Positions 44,237 through 52,447 of a stretch of 64,000 nt of DNA are shown piece by piece; within the stretch, counting starts at the first letter, position 1, and each line of letters opens with the position of its first letter. This DNA is from Pedobacter petrophilus. Lineage in GTDB: Bacteria > Bacteroidota > Bacteroidia > Sphingobacteriales > Sphingobacteriaceae. The notes beneath the pieces were generated by a model that saw only the letters and a list, made by a program, of their open reading frames with translations, had not been told where the DNA came from and did no database searches. Location of the stretch: assembly GCF_009674725.1 (NCBI RefSeq), contig NZ_WKKH01000022.1:1-64000 (forward strand), in the 5' to 3' direction. A program made the translations under genes and the position numbers.

Positions 44237-44269
44237 CAAAGATAATATAAAAATCATAATGACTACAAA
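44237..44269 (-). promoter_or_regulatory. Promoter of the SAM riboswitch / SusCD operon 1
   Basis: On the minus strand TTTG (44269-44266) and TATCTTTG (44244-44237) are 21 nt apart. Transcription should start near 44231, a dozen bases before the aptamer. Confidence 0.7.
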
Positions 44270-44352
44270 TTCTATAGATTTTATTGAAAATATTTTTTCT
44301 CCATTCATTTCATGCTTACATTTGTGGCATAATCAATAGATTGAAACATCCC

Positions 44353-45615
44353 ATGAATATAAAATCTTATTTTATTCTGCTATTTGCTTTCACGCTTTCG
44401 CAGACTTTACAAGCACAAACACACAAAAAAAGTTTACCTGCACCACAGAAATTGAATACTGCCTTTGTTTCAAATGGCAAATGGCGTGGTGTTTTCGAAA
44501 TTAAACCAGGCGTAGAAGTCCCATTTAATTTTGAAATAACCAAGGAAACCGACAAACCTCATTTAGTTTTTTTAAATGCTGAAGAACGTTTTGAGGGGGG
44601 AATAGTAAGGCAGACTGCAGATTCACTTTTAGTGCCTCTGGATCAGTTTGATAATGAGCTCGCTTTTAAAATTTCAGGAGATTCGCTAATTGGAACGCTT
44701 AGAAAACAAGATCATTCCGGAACGCCTTTAGCGGTAAGTGCAACGAAAGGGAAAGATTACCGATTCAAAACTACAGGCAAAACAGCTACTGCAGATTTTT
44801 CTGGCAAGTATGATGTTACTTTTAAATCTCCTGCCGGGAAAGACGAAAATGCAGTCGGACTTTTTAAACAAGAAGGCAACAAAATCTCCGGAACTTTTTT
44901 ACGTATTACCGGCGACTCCCGTTATTTAGAGGGAATAGTTGAAGGCAACGATTTCTATTTATCAAGCTTTATTGGCTCCGGGCCATCTTATTACAAAGGA
45001 AGTTTTACGAAAGACGGAACAATTACCGGAGAAGTGGTAAGCGCAAGGGGAAATACGCCATTTAGCGGAAAACAAAATGAAAATGCTGCGTTGCCGGACG
45101 CCTACAAACTAACCTATTTAAAAGATGGTTACAAGACACTGGACTTCTCTTTCCCTGATGTAAATGGCAGGAAAATCTCACTAAGTGATGAAAAATTTAA
45201 AAACAAGGTGGTAATATTAACCATCACAGGAACATGGTGCCCGAACTGCGTGGATGAAGCATCTTTTATTGCACCCTGGTACAAAGAAAATCGCAAACGC
45301 GGTGTAGAAGTAATCGGGATCCATTACGAAAGACAACTTGATTCTGCTTATGTACGTAAAGCATTAAACAGATTCAGAGAAAAATTTGATATCCAGTACG
45401 ACCAGGTGATTGCAGGTAAGCCAGATAAACAACTGGTGGCAGAATCATTGCCGGCCTTAAGTAATTTCCTTTCTTTTCCAACCACGATCATTATTAATAA
45501 AAAAGGAGAGGTTGCGCAAATCCATACCGGTTACAGCGGACCAGCGACCGGAAAATACTATACTGATTTTGTGAAAGAGTTTAATACAGAAATTGATGCG
45601 CTCTTGAAAGAATAG
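44353..45615 (+). CDS. TlpA-family thiol-disulfide oxidoreductase
   Basis: 420 residues from the ATG at 44353, which begins a signal peptide (MNIKSYFILLFAFTLSQTLQA, then Gln); a 23-residue upstream extension in the open frame has no signal character. Residues about 25-270 are a long beta-rich N-terminal domain typical of Bacteroidota TlpA-like proteins. Residues about 275-420 form a thioredoxin domain: FSFPDVNGRKISLSDEKFKN, then TGTWCPNCVDEASFI with the CPNC redox pair (Cys 296 and 299), and the cis-Pro in SFPTTIIINKKGE. It acts in the periplasm as a reductase or peroxidase. It is divergent from the SAM-riboswitch operon, which may be coincidence. Confidence 0.9.
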   Translation: MNIKSYFILLFAFTLSQTLQAQTHKKSLPAPQKLNTAFVSNGKWRGVFEIKPGVEVPFNFEITKETDKPHLVFLNAEERFEGGIVRQTADSLLVPLDQFDNELAFKISGDSLIGTLRKQDHSGTPLAVSATKGKDYRFKTTGKTATADFSGKYDVTFKSPAGKDENAVGLFKQEGNKISGTFLRITGDSRYLEGIVEGNDFYLSSFIGSGPSYYKGSFTKDGTITGEVVSARGNTPFSGKQNENAALPDAYKLTYLKDGYKTLDFSFPDVNGRKISLSDEKFKNKVVILTITGTWCPNCVDEASFIAPWYKENRKRGVEVIGIHYERQLDSAYVRKALNRFREKFDIQYDQVIAGKPDKQLVAESLPALSNFLSFPTTIIINKKGEVAQIHTGYSGPATGKYYTDFVKEFNTEIDALLKE

Positions 45616-45680
45616 GTTGCTATAGAACGGCTTTCCTGACGCAGCTAAGAAGTTTTGGATATCATTACAATGAATGGTGA

Positions 45681-45799
45681 TGCTGAGTTTATTTCAGCAC
45701 TTGTCTTGTGAACAATTCCAAACCACAATAGAAATAGATCCTGAATCAAGTTCAGGAGGACGCCCGACGAGGAGCTGTAATGCTGAATTTACTTCAGCA
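45681..45799. repeat. Cluster of three 19-nt TGCTGAA-type hairpins
   Basis: TGCTGAGTTTATTTCAGCA, TCCTGAATCAAGTTCAGGA and TGCTGAATTTACTTCAGCA, all 19 nt, with conserved arms and variable outer bases that stay complementary. Confidence 0.7.
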
Positions 45800-45858
45800 A
45801 CTATCTTATCACCAAATGCGGTTTAGCCTCTATCAAATTACTAAAAAAATAAAACCAT

Positions 45859-45889
45859 AATAATAATCGTTAAAGTAACGATTATTATT
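45859..45889. promoter_or_regulatory. Inverted repeat (probable operator) upstream of GH43
   Basis: AATAATAATCGTTA and TAACGATTATTATT are perfect 14-bp arms with an AAG spacer, ending 41 bp before the GH43 start codon. The position just upstream of the promoter zone suits a regulator-binding site. No regulator gene is nearby. Confidence 0.5.
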
Positions 45890-45930
45890 TATTTTGGTCA
45901 TCGCATTCCTAACCAAATAATTGCAGACCG

Positions 45931-46992
45931 ATGAAGTGCCTTTTTAAACTCCCATTATTACTCCTTTTTATTTTTCCGTCCTCGGCTGCGCTTGCCCAAA
46001 TCAGAACAAAAATTCCGAAAGAAAAGGACATGGCCGCCTACCTGATGGTTTACTTCAAAGATGATACCCACGGGCTTTACATGGCTTTAAGTAAAGATGG
46101 CTACCGTTTTACAGATATCAACAACGCCAAACCCATAATTGCCGGAGATACCATTGCCGAACAAAAAGGAATTAGAGATCCATACATTTACCGTGCACCC
46201 GATGGTACGTTTTACCTGGCCTTAACCGATTTGCACATCTATGCACAAAAAATGGGTTATCGCTTAACAGAATGGGAACGTGATGGCAAGCAATATGGCT
46301 GGGGTAATAATCGCGGACTGGTTTTGATGAAATCGAAAGATCTGATTAACTGGTCGCACCAGGTATTGCGGGTAGATCAGGCTTTTCCTGAACTTTCTGA
46401 TATTGGTTGTGCCTGGGCACCTGAACTTATTTATGATGAAAAAGCACAGAAAACCATGATCTATTTCACTATGCGTTTTGGCACCGGAAAGGATAAAGTG
46501 TACTATGCTTATATGGATAAAGACTTCACCAAGCTGGAAACTGCGCCAAAATTATTATTTACTTACCCTAAAGATGTTGCCTACATTGATGCAGACATCA
46601 CCAGGGTTGGAAATCAATATCATATGTTTTATGTACCTCATGACGGAACGGCCGGTGTGAAACAAGCAATATCAAATACCATCAATTCGGGATACAAATA
46701 TGATGACAAATGGTATGATCCGGAAGAAAAAGGCTGCGAGGCGCCAACTGTTTACAAACTTATTGGTCAGAAAAAGTGGCACCTCATTTACGACATTTAT
46801 CGCATCAATCCACATAACTTCGGGTTCAGTGAAACCACAGATTTTGTAAACTTTAAAAACCTGGGGCATTTTAATGAAGGTGTAATGAAATCGACCAATT
46901 TTGTTTCTCCAAAACATTGCGCCGTAATTCATCTTACCCAAAAAGAGGCACAGAGGTTAGCTAATCAATGGAAGCTGGATATGAAATTTTAA
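45931..46992 (+). CDS. Glycoside hydrolase family 43 protein
   Basis: 353 residues. Signal peptide ends ALA followed by Gln. A five-bladed propeller GH43 pattern: GIRDPYIYRAPDGTFYLALT with the catalytic base Asp, GCAWAPELIYDEKAQKTMIY with the acid Glu in WAPE, and VAYIDADITRVGNQYHMFYV with the third Asp; GCEAPTVYKL also fits. Family members are arabinofuranosidases, xylosidases or arabinanases. The GH51 enzyme starting 38 bp later points to arabinose-containing polymers such as arabinan or arabinoxylan. An inverted repeat upstream suggests regulation as an operon. Confidence 0.9.
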   Translation: MKCLFKLPLLLLFIFPSSAALAQIRTKIPKEKDMAAYLMVYFKDDTHGLYMALSKDGYRFTDINNAKPIIAGDTIAEQKGIRDPYIYRAPDGTFYLALTDLHIYAQKMGYRLTEWERDGKQYGWGNNRGLVLMKSKDLINWSHQVLRVDQAFPELSDIGCAWAPELIYDEKAQKTMIYFTMRFGTGKDKVYYAYMDKDFTKLETAPKLLFTYPKDVAYIDADITRVGNQYHMFYVPHDGTAGVKQAISNTINSGYKYDDKWYDPEEKGCEAPTVYKLIGQKKWHLIYDIYRINPHNFGFSETTDFVNFKNLGHFNEGVMKSTNFVSPKHCAVIHLTQKEAQRLANQWKLDMKF

Positions 46993-47030
46993 CCAAAAAC
47001 TATCTCATCCCAAATCAATTACAAACAACC

Positions 47031-49610
47031 ATGCGATACAAGCTTATATCATCCATCCTGCTATTATCAGTCTTTTTATCTTCCAGTTTATGGGCAAAAG
47101 ATAATAAGTTAACTGATGAGCCAGATTCTGTTTATCTATTTTCTTATAATGGAAATGGCTTACGTTTCGCCTGGAGCCGCGATCAAACCAACTGGACAAC
47201 AATTGGCAAAGGTTACCTGTTTCTAAAAAGCGATTATGGCAGATGGGGAAGTGAAAAAAAGATGGTTTCACCTTATTTAATCAAAGGAAGAAATGGTGAA
47301 TGGGTTTGCACCTGGAGTTTAAATGATAAAACCAATCAATTTGCGGTAGCTACCTCTAAAAATTTAATCAATTGGAGCCCTCAGCATTATCCCTACGTTG
47401 CCTTAGGCAAAAACGTGCTTAAACCTGTTGTTAATTATAATCCTGTGGAGGATCTGTATACCATTAGTTATGCAGATGTTGAAGGCAAGCATTTTCAGAC
47501 TAAAACCAAAGATTTTATCAGCTATAGCCAAGCCGTAAAAATTCCACTTTCTGCATTTACAAATCGCAGTCAAACGGCAGAAATTTCAGGTCAGCATACT
47601 GGTCAAACACATCGTGTTGCCTGGTCTGTCATCAAGGAACTTCAAAAAGTATTTGATTTGCAGCAATATAAAGCCCTACAAAATACTGAAACCACGAAAG
47701 ACGATGTGCAAAGATTTGCAGGCTTAAAACCAGTTGAGGCAAAAATCACCCTTCAGCCAAAAAATGCAAAAGCCATCAGCAATATGCTCACCGGTATATT
47801 TTTCGAAGACATTAATTATGCAGCAGATGGTGGCCTTTATGCCGAATTGATCCAAAATCGTGGTTTTGAGTATAAACCAAGTGATAAATCATTCAGCGAC
47901 AAAGATTGGAACAGCACTTTTGCATGGTCGCTAAAAGGTGATCAAACGGTTTTAAAAATAGATTCTGTTTCTCCGGTTCATACTAACAATTTGCATTATG
48001 CGGTTCTGGATGTAAAAGTTCCTGGTGCTGCGCTTACCAATAATGGTTTCGATGGAATAGCAGTTAAAAAGGGAGAAAATTACAATTTTTCAATTTTCAG
48101 CAAACAATTACAGGGCAATAATGGCAGTTTCGAAGTCAGATTAGTAAGCGAAAAACAAGGTATTTTAGGCAAACTAAAAATAAAAAGCACCTCTTCATGG
48201 AAACAGGTTAATGGTATTTTCAATTCAGCTGCAAATGCGACAGATGCTAGAATAGAAATCGTTCCGCTGGCTACCGGAAAATTTGCTTTTGATATGGTTT
48301 CCTTATTCCCTCAAAAAACATTTAAAGGCCGCAAAAATGGACTTAGAGCAGATCTTGCCACACTAATTGCCGATATCCATCCGAAATTTGTACGTTTTCC
48401 TGGTGGATGTTTAGCCCATGGCGATGGTATTCAAAATATTTACAACTGGAAAAATTCTATCGGTGCTTTAGAGGCACGGAAGCCAGACCGCAACCTTTGG
48501 GGCTATCACCAAACCATGGGCTTAGGCTATTTTGAATACTTTCAGTTTTGCGAAGATATTGGTGCAGCCCCCGTTCCGGTAATTGCGGCAGCAGTGCCTT
48601 GTCAAAATTCTGGTACAGGCGGTGGTGGCCAGCAAGGCGGAATTCCGATGGCAGAAATGGATCAATACATTCAGGATATTGTAGATTTAGTGGAATATGC
48701 CAATGGCGATGTAAATACCACCTGGGGCAAAAAAAGAGCGGAAGCGGGCCATCCGAAACCTTTTAATTTAAAATACATTGGCATTGGCAATGAAGACCAG
48801 ATTACCGAGGTTTTTAAAGAGCGCTTTACCTTGATTTACAAAGCTTTGCAAAAAAAGCATCCGGAAATTACCATTATCGGTACCGCAGGACCGTTTTTTG
48901 AAGGCACAGATTATGAAGAAGGCTGGAAAATTGCAACGGATTTAAAAGTGCCGATAATTGATGAACATTATTATCAATCGCCGGGATGGTTCATTAATAA
49001 TCAAGATTTTTACGACCAATACGACAGGTCAAAATCTAAAGTTTATTTAGGAGAATATGCCGCAAGCCTTCCGGGAGGAAATAAAACCAATCTGGAAACA
49101 GCTTTAGCAGAAGCTTTATATTTAACCTCACTGGAAAGAAATGGCGATGTGGTCTGTATGGCTTCTTATGCACCGCTGATTGCAAAAGATGGACATACAC
49201 AGTGGAATCCTGATTTAATTTATTTCAACAACAGCGAAGTAAAGCCAACTACGGGCTATTTTATCCAGCAGCTTTATGGCAACAATGCCGGAGATCAATA
49301 CCTTCCGTCAGAATTAAAATTATCAAACAACCAGGATCAGGTAGCCAAAAGAATTGCCATTTCGACTGTTAAAAACACCAAAACGAACGAATTATTCATT
49401 AAGCTGGTTAATCTTTTACCCGTTTCTGTGAATACCTCAATTGACCTCAGCGAAGTTGCAACTATTGAAAAAACAGCATTAAAAACAGAAATTTCCGGAA
49501 ATCCCTCTGAAAGATTGATCATGCCTGCTACTTCAAAGGTAAATATTGAAGATCCCTTAAAACTTCCGGCGTATTCTTTTACCGTACTGAAGATTAAACT
49601 GAGTAAATAG
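47031..49610 (+). CDS. Alpha-L-arabinofuranosidase (GH51) with an N-terminal GH43-like module
   Basis: 859 residues from the ATG at 47031 (MRYKLISSILLLSVFLSSSL, signal peptide ending WA then Lys); the frame opens 21 codons earlier inside the GH43 gene. Residues about 25-200 resemble part of a GH43 propeller (FAWSRDQTNWTTIGKGYLFL, LIKGRNGEWVCTWSLND) but lack the full blade set. A CBM4-like segment follows (NRGFEYKPSDKSFSDKDWNS). The GH51 barrel has KFVRFPGGCLAHGDGIQNIY, the acid/base Glu in YIGIGNEDQ (about 586) and the nucleophile Glu in VYLGEYAAS (about 675). It releases L-arabinose from arabinan or arabinoxylan. It is the second gene of the arabinoside operon. Confidence 0.9.
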   Translation: MRYKLISSILLLSVFLSSSLWAKDNKLTDEPDSVYLFSYNGNGLRFAWSRDQTNWTTIGKGYLFLKSDYGRWGSEKKMVSPYLIKGRNGEWVCTWSLNDKTNQFAVATSKNLINWSPQHYPYVALGKNVLKPVVNYNPVEDLYTISYADVEGKHFQTKTKDFISYSQAVKIPLSAFTNRSQTAEISGQHTGQTHRVAWSVIKELQKVFDLQQYKALQNTETTKDDVQRFAGLKPVEAKITLQPKNAKAISNMLTGIFFEDINYAADGGLYAELIQNRGFEYKPSDKSFSDKDWNSTFAWSLKGDQTVLKIDSVSPVHTNNLHYAVLDVKVPGAALTNNGFDGIAVKKGENYNFSIFSKQLQGNNGSFEVRLVSEKQGILGKLKIKSTSSWKQVNGIFNSAANATDARIEIVPLATGKFAFDMVSLFPQKTFKGRKNGLRADLATLIADIHPKFVRFPGGCLAHGDGIQNIYNWKNSIGALEARKPDRNLWGYHQTMGLGYFEYFQFCEDIGAAPVPVIAAAVPCQNSGTGGGGQQGGIPMAEMDQYIQDIVDLVEYANGDVNTTWGKKRAEAGHPKPFNLKYIGIGNEDQITEVFKERFTLIYKALQKKHPEITIIGTAGPFFEGTDYEEGWKIATDLKVPIIDEHYYQSPGWFINNQDFYDQYDRSKSKVYLGEYAASLPGGNKTNLETALAEALYLTSLERNGDVVCMASYAPLIAKDGHTQWNPDLIYFNNSEVKPTTGYFIQQLYGNNAGDQYLPSELKLSNNQDQVAKRIAISTVKNTKTNELFIKLVNLLPVSVNTSIDLSEVATIEKTALKTEISGNPSERLIMPATSKVNIEDPLKLPAYSFTVLKIKLSK

Positions 49611-49905
49611 AATGTAGCGACTTAATTCAGTTAGAATCGCCCTCCTGAACTTGATTCGGGAGCTTATCAAAATAGTGGCAGAAATAAATTCAGCATAACG
49701 ATTCCCTTAGTGAAGCTCCAAGGAAAAAACCGTCTTTGCGAAGCAGATTCTTCATCTGCTGAAGCAATCTCTATCGAAGAATCTACAAAAGTAGATTGCT
49801 TCGTCGTACCTCATCGCAATGATCATGTTGATGATAGTCTTATAATCCTTTTTTGATGACTAAAGGCTTAGACTTAAGACTCCAGACTAAGGACTCCCAA
49901 CTCAA
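49611..49905. other. Intergenic region with several repeat types
   Basis: 295 bp. It holds two TGCTGAA-type hairpins (49642-49662, 49677-49695), an AGCAGAT/ATCTGCT hairpin (49742-49760), a GATTGCTTCGTCGTACCTC block resembling a common dispersed repeat of sphingobacteria, and an AGACT-rich degenerate repeat (49860-49900). Confidence 0.6.
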
Positions 49906-52359
49906 CTACCCTCCCGCCCTGTTCTTCATCTCTTCATTGGCTGTATTTCTGGACCTGGCTGATTTTAAATTCTGGTTCCCAAAGTTGTAACTGATATTAA
50001 ACGAGACTCTTCTATTGATATAATTATTCTGAACCCGCAAATTTACGTTTTGATAATCCAAAGTACCTTTCCAGTAATTGGTTGCAAAAATGTCGTCGAT
50101 GTTCAATTTAAGCTTCAAAGATTTATTTAAAAAGCTTTTCTGTACGCCGGCATTTAGGGCGTATTGGTAGATTATGGTTTTCTCCAATCCCCTCACCTTC
50201 GGAGAATTTAACCAAAAGTTAGTTTCGATAGACCAGTTATCCGCCAGCGTGACCGAGCTTGAGATATTAAAGTTATATGATAACTTACTTAATACGAAAG
50301 GCGCTCCTTCCAGGTTGTTATCATCAAACTTATTATAAAACAGGTTGAAATTGTTTTGAAAACTCCACCATTTCGTTACTGTCAAGGGGAAATATAAGCC
50401 GGCAGAATAGTATTGGCCACTTCCAATATTTCCCTGGCCAACCGTAACAATCCGGGTGCTGTCATTTTGTGCCGTTTTACTATCCAGTATTAAATCTTTA
50501 ACTTTCGAATACGCTAACGAGATGGAAAAGCCGCTCTTATAGCTATAGCTGACTTCAAAATTGTTGGTAAACTGAGGCTTTAAATAAGGATTCCCTTGTT
50601 GGATGGTATAAGGATCCATATAGAAATTAAATGGATTCAACTGTTGGTAATTAGGTCTGTCGATACGTCTTCCATAGGTATAACGCAGGTTACTACTTTC
50701 TGAAATTTTTTGATTAACAAAAACTGTTGGAAACAAGGATAGGTATTTTTGATCCGCTTCCGTATTATTGGTGATCAAAGCCCCTGTAGCATGAGTATGT
50801 TCGGCCCGCAGCCCGGCTTGAATTTGCCATTTACCCAAATCTTTAGAAAGGTTTGCATAAGCAGCATTTACATGCTCTTTGTAAATAAAATGGTTGCTCT
50901 GGCCTGCAACGTTTTGCCATTCATTATTCAGTAATGCTGAAGATAGAAAATCGTTATCTGTTTCAACATAGCTCGTTTTTAAACCCGTCTCTAGCTTAGT
51001 GGTTTTAGATATTGGCCATGTAAAATCAACTTTAGAGGCTAAAATATTGATATCCGTTTTACTATCATTTCTAATAAGGGTTTGATTATAGACCACTGCG
51101 TTTTCGTTATAAAAATCAGTGTCAAAATTCTCTAAGCCCGTGTAATTAAATCCCGAATAATCAATATCGAAGTTTAAGCTGGCACCTTCTTTTTTAAAGT
51201 CGTGTTTAACGTTAAAGTTTGCACTATAATTTTTATTAGGCGTATTGGCATCTGAATATAATTGAAGGGAATTATTGCTTGCTACGCCTGCCCTGACTTC
51301 ATTAATAAAAGTTTGCGAAAAATTATCGAGTTTTCTGGTACTTGTACTACCGTCCACCATTATCCCAATCGTTGTTTTTTCGCTCAGGTAATAGTCGGCG
51401 CCAAGCTTAGCGGCTAACCTGGAGCCGGTATATATTTTCTGGAAATTTTGATTAAAAGCGCTTTGCAATCCATCAGAATTGGTAGTTCTTTCTAAAAACA
51501 GGTTTGAAAAATTATTATTTTTAGATGCATTGGCGTTACTATACAGGTTCCACTTTTTATTGCGGTTATTAATATTGAAGTTGAAATCAGAACCATAAAT
51601 ATTTTTCGGTAAATTTGCGATGATCGCGTTCCTGTAAGTGGAAGAAACACTTCCATTTGTGCCAAATGCCTTATTTTTCTTCAATTTGATATTAATTATT
51701 CCCGCAGTTCCTGCCGCATCGTATTTTGATGAAGGGTTAGAAATAATTTCGATGGTAGCAATCTGACTACTAGTTAAATTCCCTAAGTAAACGGCCAAAT
51801 CTGAGTTCGAAAGAAAGTTATTTTTTCCATCTATCATCACCATCACCCCAGATTTATTGTTCAATAAAATCCGTTCATTCTGTTTGTCGACTTGTACACC
51901 AGGTGCCTTTTCTAATAACTCAAGCGCCGTGCTCCCTGTAGATACAATGCTATTTTCCACATTCAACACCGTTTTATCGATCTGATGTTCAACATAAGGC
52001 TTTTTACCTGCTACACTTACCTCATTGAGTTGCCTGGTAACGCTTTCCAGTTTTAGGATTGGAACTTGCAAATCACCATTCAAAACAAACATTGCTGTCT
52101 TTTTCGTTTTAAAGCCAACCGCTGAAATCGAAAGTACGTAGGAACCATCTTTTACCTGGTCAATCTTAAATCCGCCATCAATATCGGCAGATACCATTTT
52201 CACTTTGGCAGTATCTGATGCATTTAACAATTGAGCAACTGCAAAAGGTACGGCAACCGCTTTTTCATCTATAATTTTTCCGGTTATGGTGTGCAGTTTT
52301 TGGGCAAAGGAAGTCCCCCATACCATCAGGCATGTCATTAACGTAAATAATATTTTCAT
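49906..52359 (-). CDS. TonB-dependent-receptor-like outer-membrane beta-barrel protein
   Basis: 817 residues. Signal peptide ends SFA followed by Gln. A carboxypeptidase-like Ig domain (ITGKIIDEKAVAVPFAVAQL) precedes a plug (LELLEKAPGVQVDKQNERIL, IATIEIISNPSSKYDAAGTA) and a long barrel of the OMP_b-brl_3 type with many Asn/Tyr-rich strands, ending in RVSFNISYNFGNQNLKSARS and a charged tail with ENxAGG-like character. The tail after the last strand is unusual for a receptor. It has no SusD or DUF4249 partner. The ligand is unknown. Confidence 0.88.
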   Translation of the reverse strand: MKILFTLMTCLMVWGTSFAQKLHTITGKIIDEKAVAVPFAVAQLLNASDTAKVKMVSADIDGGFKIDQVKDGSYVLSISAVGFKTKKTAMFVLNGDLQVPILKLESVTRQLNEVSVAGKKPYVEHQIDKTVLNVENSIVSTGSTALELLEKAPGVQVDKQNERILLNNKSGVMVMIDGKNNFLSNSDLAVYLGNLTSSQIATIEIISNPSSKYDAAGTAGIINIKLKKNKAFGTNGSVSSTYRNAIIANLPKNIYGSDFNFNINNRNKKWNLYSNANASKNNNFSNLFLERTTNSDGLQSAFNQNFQKIYTGSRLAAKLGADYYLSEKTTIGIMVDGSTSTRKLDNFSQTFINEVRAGVASNNSLQLYSDANTPNKNYSANFNVKHDFKKEGASLNFDIDYSGFNYTGLENFDTDFYNENAVVYNQTLIRNDSKTDINILASKVDFTWPISKTTKLETGLKTSYVETDNDFLSSALLNNEWQNVAGQSNHFIYKEHVNAAYANLSKDLGKWQIQAGLRAEHTHATGALITNNTEADQKYLSLFPTVFVNQKISESSNLRYTYGRRIDRPNYQQLNPFNFYMDPYTIQQGNPYLKPQFTNNFEVSYSYKSGFSISLAYSKVKDLILDSKTAQNDSTRIVTVGQGNIGSGQYYSAGLYFPLTVTKWWSFQNNFNLFYNKFDDNNLEGAPFVLSKLSYNFNISSSVTLADNWSIETNFWLNSPKVRGLEKTIIYQYALNAGVQKSFLNKSLKLKLNIDDIFATNYWKGTLDYQNVNLRVQNNYINRRVSFNISYNFGNQNLKSARSRNTANEEMKNRAGG

Positions 52360-52391
52360 GATTTCTTTTTTTAAGGCATATGTTTAATGAA

Positions 52392-52437
52392 AGCTTTGAC
52401 AACTCTTAAATGAGCATTTGTTAAAGTTGTCAAAGCT
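52392..52437. repeat. Inverted repeat between the PspC gene and the receptor gene
   Basis: AGCTTTGACAACT and AGTTGTCAAAGCT are perfect 13-bp arms with a 20-nt loop. The AGTTGTCAA core is shared with the elements at 21454, 21525 and 30761, but the rest differs. It may act as a terminator for the PadR-PspC operon. Confidence 0.6.
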
Positions 52438-52447
52438 GAATCAGGAT

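Larger units (their letters stand above)
45616..45930. other. Intergenic region rich in short hairpins
   Basis: 315 bp without a gene. It holds three copies of the 19-nt TGCTGAA-type hairpin (45681-45699, 45739-45757, 45781-45799) and the 14-bp inverted repeat at 45859-45889. Confidence 0.6.
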
